The notes beneath the pieces were generated by a model, which was not told the origin of the DNA, searched no databases, and was given only the letters and a program-made list of their open reading frames with translations. 17,681 bases of DNA from Flavobacteriaceae bacterium UBA6231 (GTDB lineage Bacteria; Bacteroidota; Bacteroidia; Flavobacteriales; Flavobacteriaceae). The DNA lies in contig DJWL01000143.1 in the NCBI GenBank assembly GCA_002441545.1, positions 1-17,681 on the forward strand, read 5' to 3'. How positions within the stretch are numbered: position 1 is the first letter of the stretch; the number at the start of each line of letters is the position of its first letter. A program made the translations under genes and the position numbers. Shown piece after piece: positions 14,407-17,681 of the stretch.

Positions 14407-15843
14407 ATGTTATACAACAAAAAACATATAATAAAAGAACGTATTAAGAATATGTTATTTCTGAAAAGGGGCTCTATTAAAGGAATCGTACTTATCATTT
14501 TCCTAAGTGGATTTGTTTCCTGTGAAGATTTTGTAGATGTAAATGCCCCTAAAAATCTTTTGGTGTCAGAAAAGGTTTTTAATAATTCAGCGACCGTTGA
14601 ATCAGCTCTTGCAAATATCTATTTCAAAATGAGAAATGAAGGATTATTAAGTGGAAATAGAGGTATGAGTGCCTTAATGGGATGCTATGCTGACGAGTTA
14701 GATTATCTCGACAATGATTTAAATGTTTTGGAATTATATCAAAACTCTGTGACAGCATCCAATACTGAAATCAAAGATTGGTGGGTTCAAACTTATAATT
14801 TGATCTATGCTGCCAATGATATCATTGAAGGATTAAATAATTCATCACAATTAAGCAACACAGATAAAAAACCATATATAGGACAAGCCCTATTCATTCG
14901 TGCCTTTTTGCACAGCCTATTGGTAAATGTTTATGGTAATATTCCATATATAAAATCAACGGATTATATCCATAATAATACCGTCTCGAGAGAAGAAGCG
15001 GGTCATGTTTACGATTATATTATTGACGATTTAAAAGAGGCTATTCAATTGATGGAAATGGGTCAAGACAATGACAATCGTGTAATTCCTAATCAAATAA
15101 CGGCCAAAGCATTATTGGCTAGAATGTATCTCTATGTAACTAATTGGGATGCTGCATCTCAAATGGCAACTGAAGTTATTAATACTTCAGGGTATCAGTT
15201 AGAATCTGATATTTCAAAGGTCTTCTTAAAAAATTCAAGAGAAACGATTTGGCAGTTTAAACCTGATGGGGTTAATCATTTAAATACTATAGAGGCAGAC
15301 TTTTTTGTGATAGCTTCAGTAAATATTCAAAGGTATGCTATGAGTACTAATCTAATGGAGGCTTTTGAGCTTGGCGATTACAGAAAAGAAAAATGGGTGG
15401 GAGAGTTTACAAATCTGAATAATGGAAACATCATTTACTTTCCATATAAGTATAAGGAAACCTTAAGTTCTACACAATCTTTAGAATATTCAATTGTATT
15501 CAGGTTGGCAGAGCAATATTTGATTCGAGCTGAAGCTAAAGCCAACTTAGGACAAATTCAAGAATCGCGATCAGACCTCAATATTATTCGAAATAGAGCC
15601 GGTCTTTCAGATTCTTCTGTTGATACCAAAGAAGCATTGATTGATGCCATTTTACACGAGAAGAGGATTGAATTATTCAGTGAACATGGTCATCGATGGT
15701 TTGATTTGATAAGAACCAATAGTGCTTCAGAAGTGTTGAGTTTAGTTAAGCCAAATTGGCAAGATACAGATGTGTATTTGCCTATTCCAGAAAGTGAATT
15801 GGAATTGAATCCGAACTTGAAACCGCAGAATGAGGGTTATTAA
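14407..15843 (+). CDS. RagB/SusD-family outer-membrane lipoprotein
   Basis: A 478-residue surface lipoprotein that captures substrate and closes the SusC barrel like a lid. A long positively charged N-region is followed by GIVLIIFLSGFVSC, with the lipidated Cys at 39. An in-frame ATG at 14452 would give a more usual signal length, so the start is uncertain by 15 codons. Family landmarks: EDFVDVNAPKNLL after the Cys, IGQALFIRAFLHSLLVNVYG (tetratricopeptide-like helix), ITAKALLARMYLYVTNWDAA, then FRLAEQYLIRAEAKANLGQ and LNIIRNRAGL, and HEKRIELFSEHGHRWFDLIR. The end, YLPIPESELELNPNLKPQNEGY, is the usual SusD close. The gene follows susC by 18 bases. It has the same composition as its neighbours and no sign of damage. 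Confidence 0.95.
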   Translation: MLYNKKHIIKERIKNMLFLKRGSIKGIVLIIFLSGFVSCEDFVDVNAPKNLLVSEKVFNNSATVESALANIYFKMRNEGLLSGNRGMSALMGCYADELDYLDNDLNVLELYQNSVTASNTEIKDWWVQTYNLIYAANDIIEGLNNSSQLSNTDKKPYIGQALFIRAFLHSLLVNVYGNIPYIKSTDYIHNNTVSREEAGHVYDYIIDDLKEAIQLMEMGQDNDNRVIPNQITAKALLARMYLYVTNWDAASQMATEVINTSGYQLESDISKVFLKNSRETIWQFKPDGVNHLNTIEADFFVIASVNIQRYAMSTNLMEAFELGDYRKEKWVGEFTNLNNGNIIYFPYKYKETLSSTQSLEYSIVFRLAEQYLIRAEAKANLGQIQESRSDLNIIRNRAGLSDSSVDTKEALIDAILHEKRIELFSEHGHRWFDLIRTNSASEVLSLVKPNWQDTDVYLPIPESELELNPNLKPQNEGY

Positions 15844-15879
15844 CTAATCGATGTGATATACGTATAAAATAAAATCAAG

Positions 15880-15903
15880 ATGAAGAAAAAATTAAAAAAA
15901 TGA
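15880..15903 (+). CDS. Seven-codon leader frame overlapping the tlpA-like start
   Basis: ATG at 15880 reads MKKKLKK and stops at TGA 15901-15903, which overlaps the next ATG (15900) as ATGA after a run of seven A. This may couple translation to the susD message, or be an alternative start that reaches the main frame by slippage on the A-run. It may equally be chance in an A-rich leader. Confidence 0.25.
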   Translation: MKKKLKK

Positions 15904-17264
15904 AACACAAATTAATAGTTATAATTAATATAATGCTATTGATGATATTGTCAAGTTGCACACCTCAAAATAAACTTGAACATAACGAATTGAAGGATTC
16001 AGAAGCATTAAGATCACAGGCGGAGAAGGATTGGAAAGAAATAGATAAATTAAAAAATACGCTCACTTTTTTTAAAGATTCAAGCGAGCGTGAAACATAT
16101 GAACACGGGTCATTTTGGAGTCGTCGAAGTTTTGAAGATGATCTATATAAAGATAGATCGTCATTAATTGAACGTTTTTTGGAAAAATACCCGCCTGAAA
16201 ATGAACATTATTTTGAGGGCCTTAAAATATATTTTAATCTTCTATTTGAACCGAGGTTTTTAAAAGATACAATCAACGGAACTAGAAAGTCTATCCTAAC
16301 GCAAAAGACAAAAGTGTCTAAGACAGATAAAAGCCAAATGTACACTAAGTTTAGAGCTTTACCTTTTGATATTGAGGCCAGAGAACGCTGGGTAAAAAAA
16401 GGAGATGCCTTAGTGCAAGACTTTCTTAATTCAGATGTATCAATGGATGATAAGGCCATGATAGAATTTGCTGTATTATGTCGTGATGCACGAAGGTTGG
16501 CATTCTTGTATCAGTATCTTTATTTAGATAAAAAAGCTGAGGAATCAGAATATTGGTATTTATTTGATACTAATTATTGGAATGAGATTGTTAATAGAAT
16601 GGAATTGCTCATTTTCAAATACCCAAATTATCCCAAATGGCCATTGTTTCTTGATCGGTTTATTTCTTTCATTACCAGTGATTATCTGTCTCCTAATCTG
16701 ACGTTACCGTACTGGAAGCATTTCTATGATGTGACCAAAAATTCAGAAGAGGGTGATAAACATAAGGTGTTAAGAGAAATACATATCAAAGCAAAGAAAA
16801 ATCTTCAGGCTTTGAAGGCCCTTCAACGTTTTGATATGAACAAGCCACTAGATATGAGGTTATTATCAATGGATGGTAAAGTAATAAACCTTAATGATTT
16901 AAGAGGTAAGGTGGTGCTATTGGATTTTTGGTCAATTAGATGTGCTCCTTGTATAAAAGAAATGCCTCATATACGAGCTCTATATAATAAATATAAGGAC
17001 AAAGGATTTGAGGTGATAGGTATACCTCAAGAAGGCGATTCAGAAAAACAGCAGGTTCTAGACATCATAAATAAGCAAGGGGCTAATTGGCCACAACAAC
17101 TAGATGGGGCCTCAAATGTTGAAGTAAGTTATCACTCTCTCTTCAAAATAAATGCGTTACCTACTGTGTGGTTATTAGATAAACGAGGTGTAATAGTGGA
17201 TAAAAATGCACGGGGCACAAGGTTAGAACCTTTAATTAGAACATATTTGGAGCTTGATAAGTAG
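15900..17264 (+). CDS. TlpA-like thiol-disulfide oxidoreductase, lipoprotein
   Basis: A 454-residue envelope protein with a C-terminal thioredoxin fold. The N-terminus is a lipoprotein signal (IMLLMILSSC, Cys 20). Residues about 21-315 are helical and charged, without a domain I recognise. Residues about 318-454 form the redox domain: LLSMDGKVINLNDLRGKVV, LDFWSIRCAPCIKEMP with the active pair Cys 348 and Cys 351, and NALPTVWLLDKRG with the cis-proline 421. The CAPC dipeptide differs from the CPHC or CGPC of well-known members. It would reduce or exchange disulfides in the periplasm or at the membrane. It follows susD by 56 bases and closes the operon, so its likely client is the imported substrate or the outer-membrane proteins themselves. 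Confidence 0.88.
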   Translation: MKHKLIVIINIMLLMILSSCTPQNKLEHNELKDSEALRSQAEKDWKEIDKLKNTLTFFKDSSERETYEHGSFWSRRSFEDDLYKDRSSLIERFLEKYPPENEHYFEGLKIYFNLLFEPRFLKDTINGTRKSILTQKTKVSKTDKSQMYTKFRALPFDIEARERWVKKGDALVQDFLNSDVSMDDKAMIEFAVLCRDARRLAFLYQYLYLDKKAEESEYWYLFDTNYWNEIVNRMELLIFKYPNYPKWPLFLDRFISFITSDYLSPNLTLPYWKHFYDVTKNSEEGDKHKVLREIHIKAKKNLQALKALQRFDMNKPLDMRLLSMDGKVINLNDLRGKVVLLDFWSIRCAPCIKEMPHIRALYNKYKDKGFEVIGIPQEGDSEKQQVLDIINKQGANWPQQLDGASNVEVSYHSLFKINALPTVWLLDKRGVIVDKNARGTRLEPLIRTYLELDK

Positions 17265-17376
17265 CTTTCTCTAGTACCTAAAGATTGAATATCAGTGGTA
17301 GGCGATGTATGAAATCTTCTATCAGTGCTATCAGAATGGCGTATTTTAAGTGTCTCTCCGGGATATATCCAAATAA

Positions 17377-17410
17377 AAAAAGGCTGTCGTTATTTTTAGA
17401 CAGCCTTTTT
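17377..17410. terminator. Bidirectional intrinsic terminator between converging genes
   Basis: AAAAAGGCTGTC (17377-17388) and GACAGCCTTTTT (17399-17410) form a perfect twelve-pair stem with a ten-base loop. T-runs are present on both strands, so it ends the susC-susD-tlpA transcript from the left and the small-protein transcript from the right. Confidence 0.9.
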
Positions 17411-17430
17411 GAATTACTCACAATTAAGGT

Positions 17431-17676
17431 TTAGGGAGCAGTCTTATACAAAGCATTTAATAGCTGACGTTCAGCAAATACTTGATGGTCATTAACTTCA
17501 CAGGGATCTGGTGATGTGGAATTACAATCAACAGTAGTACTTACTATTTCTCCGAGGTTGGAGTCAAAATAGTAGCCTATTTGGCTAACACGATTGGATT
17601 CGGTAGCAAACGATAAGCTGATAGCTAATAAAATAGCAAAAGCTGGTAAAATGGTTTTAAAAACTTTAGATTTCAT
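17431..17676 (-). CDS. Small exported two-cysteine protein, DUF6520-like
   Basis: An 81-residue protein with a Sec signal peptide (MKSKVFKTILPAFAILLAIS, cleavage probably near Ala 24). The mature part has about 57 residues: SQIGYYFDSNLGEIV, then TTVDCNSTSPDPCEV with Cys 51 and Cys 59, and HQVFAERQLLNALYK near the end. The order signal, Gly-Tyr-Tyr, paired cysteines, Gln-Val-Phe and LYK is the pattern of the DUF6520 family of small exported proteins in Flavobacteriia, whose function is not known to me. The two cysteines could form a disulfide after export. It converges on the susC-susD-tlpA operon, whose last gene is a thiol-disulfide enzyme. The whole gene is inside the window, with its start five bases from the edge, so its promoter is not visible. 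Confidence 0.7.
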   Translation of the reverse strand: MKSKVFKTILPAFAILLAISLSFATESNRVSQIGYYFDSNLGEIVSTTVDCNSTSPDPCEVNDHQVFAERQLLNALYKTAP

Positions 17677-17681
17677 AATAT

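Noticed and set aside
1..17681. CRISPR array, tRNA, rRNA or insertion sequence
   Set aside because: I looked for regularly spaced repeats, tRNA cloverleaf arms, rRNA motifs and transposase genes and saw none.

Overview
The window looks like chromosomal DNA of a Bacteroidota bacterium, most likely a marine or soil Flavobacteriaceae. It carries a SusC/SusD pair, a Bacteroidota-type relaxase and coupling protein, a DUF6520-type small exported protein, AT-rich intergenic DNA, A-rich leaders instead of strong Shine-Dalgarno sites, and promoter-like sites matching the Bacteroidota TTG / TAnnTTTG pattern. No rRNA, tRNA, CRISPR array, insertion sequence or integrase was seen.

Left part (1-2279): the 3' end of a relaxase/mobilization gene (DUF5712-like, cut by the window edge), followed 11 bases later by a complete VirD4/TraG-like coupling ATPase. 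This is the end of the transfer module of a conjugative or mobilizable element that extends to the left.

Accessory middle (2280-7700): a SpoIIAA/STAS-like protein read leftwards, a lipocalin-like lipoprotein, then a two-gene unit of metal-dependent phosphoesterases: a phospholipase C/acid phosphatase family protein and an endonuclease/exonuclease/phosphatase family protein. Neither of the two has a signal peptide, and the first has a large dyad directly in front of its start codon. A secreted barrel-like protein of unknown function follows. Convincing hairpins separate several of these units.

Defence block (7706-9895, minus strand): probably one operon with an XRE-type antitoxin carrying a DUF6922-like tail, an AbiEii-type nucleotidyltransferase toxin, and an HNH endonuclease whose N-terminal half resembles modified-DNA-binding restriction enzymes. 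An operator-like repeat overlaps the predicted promoter of the operon.

Regulatory island (10120-11325): a small XRE repressor gene is read leftwards from a 38-base perfect palindrome. On the other side of the palindrome a rightward promoter-like site leads into a structured noncoding stretch that ends in a strong intrinsic terminator. Two of its stems are mutually exclusive. This repressor, palindrome and structured RNA arrangement is the most interesting candidate for an undescribed system here. The rest of the island has no credible gene but holds several hairpins, one of which is a minus-strand terminator in the susC leader.

Right part (11326-17676): a susC-susD-tlpA operon without any carbohydrate-active enzyme, closed by a bidirectional terminator, faces a small exported two-cysteine protein read leftwards. 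SusC and SusD would form an outer-membrane uptake machine, and the lipoprotein with a thioredoxin domain would act on disulfides of the cargo or of the machinery. The substrate is not shown by the sequence.
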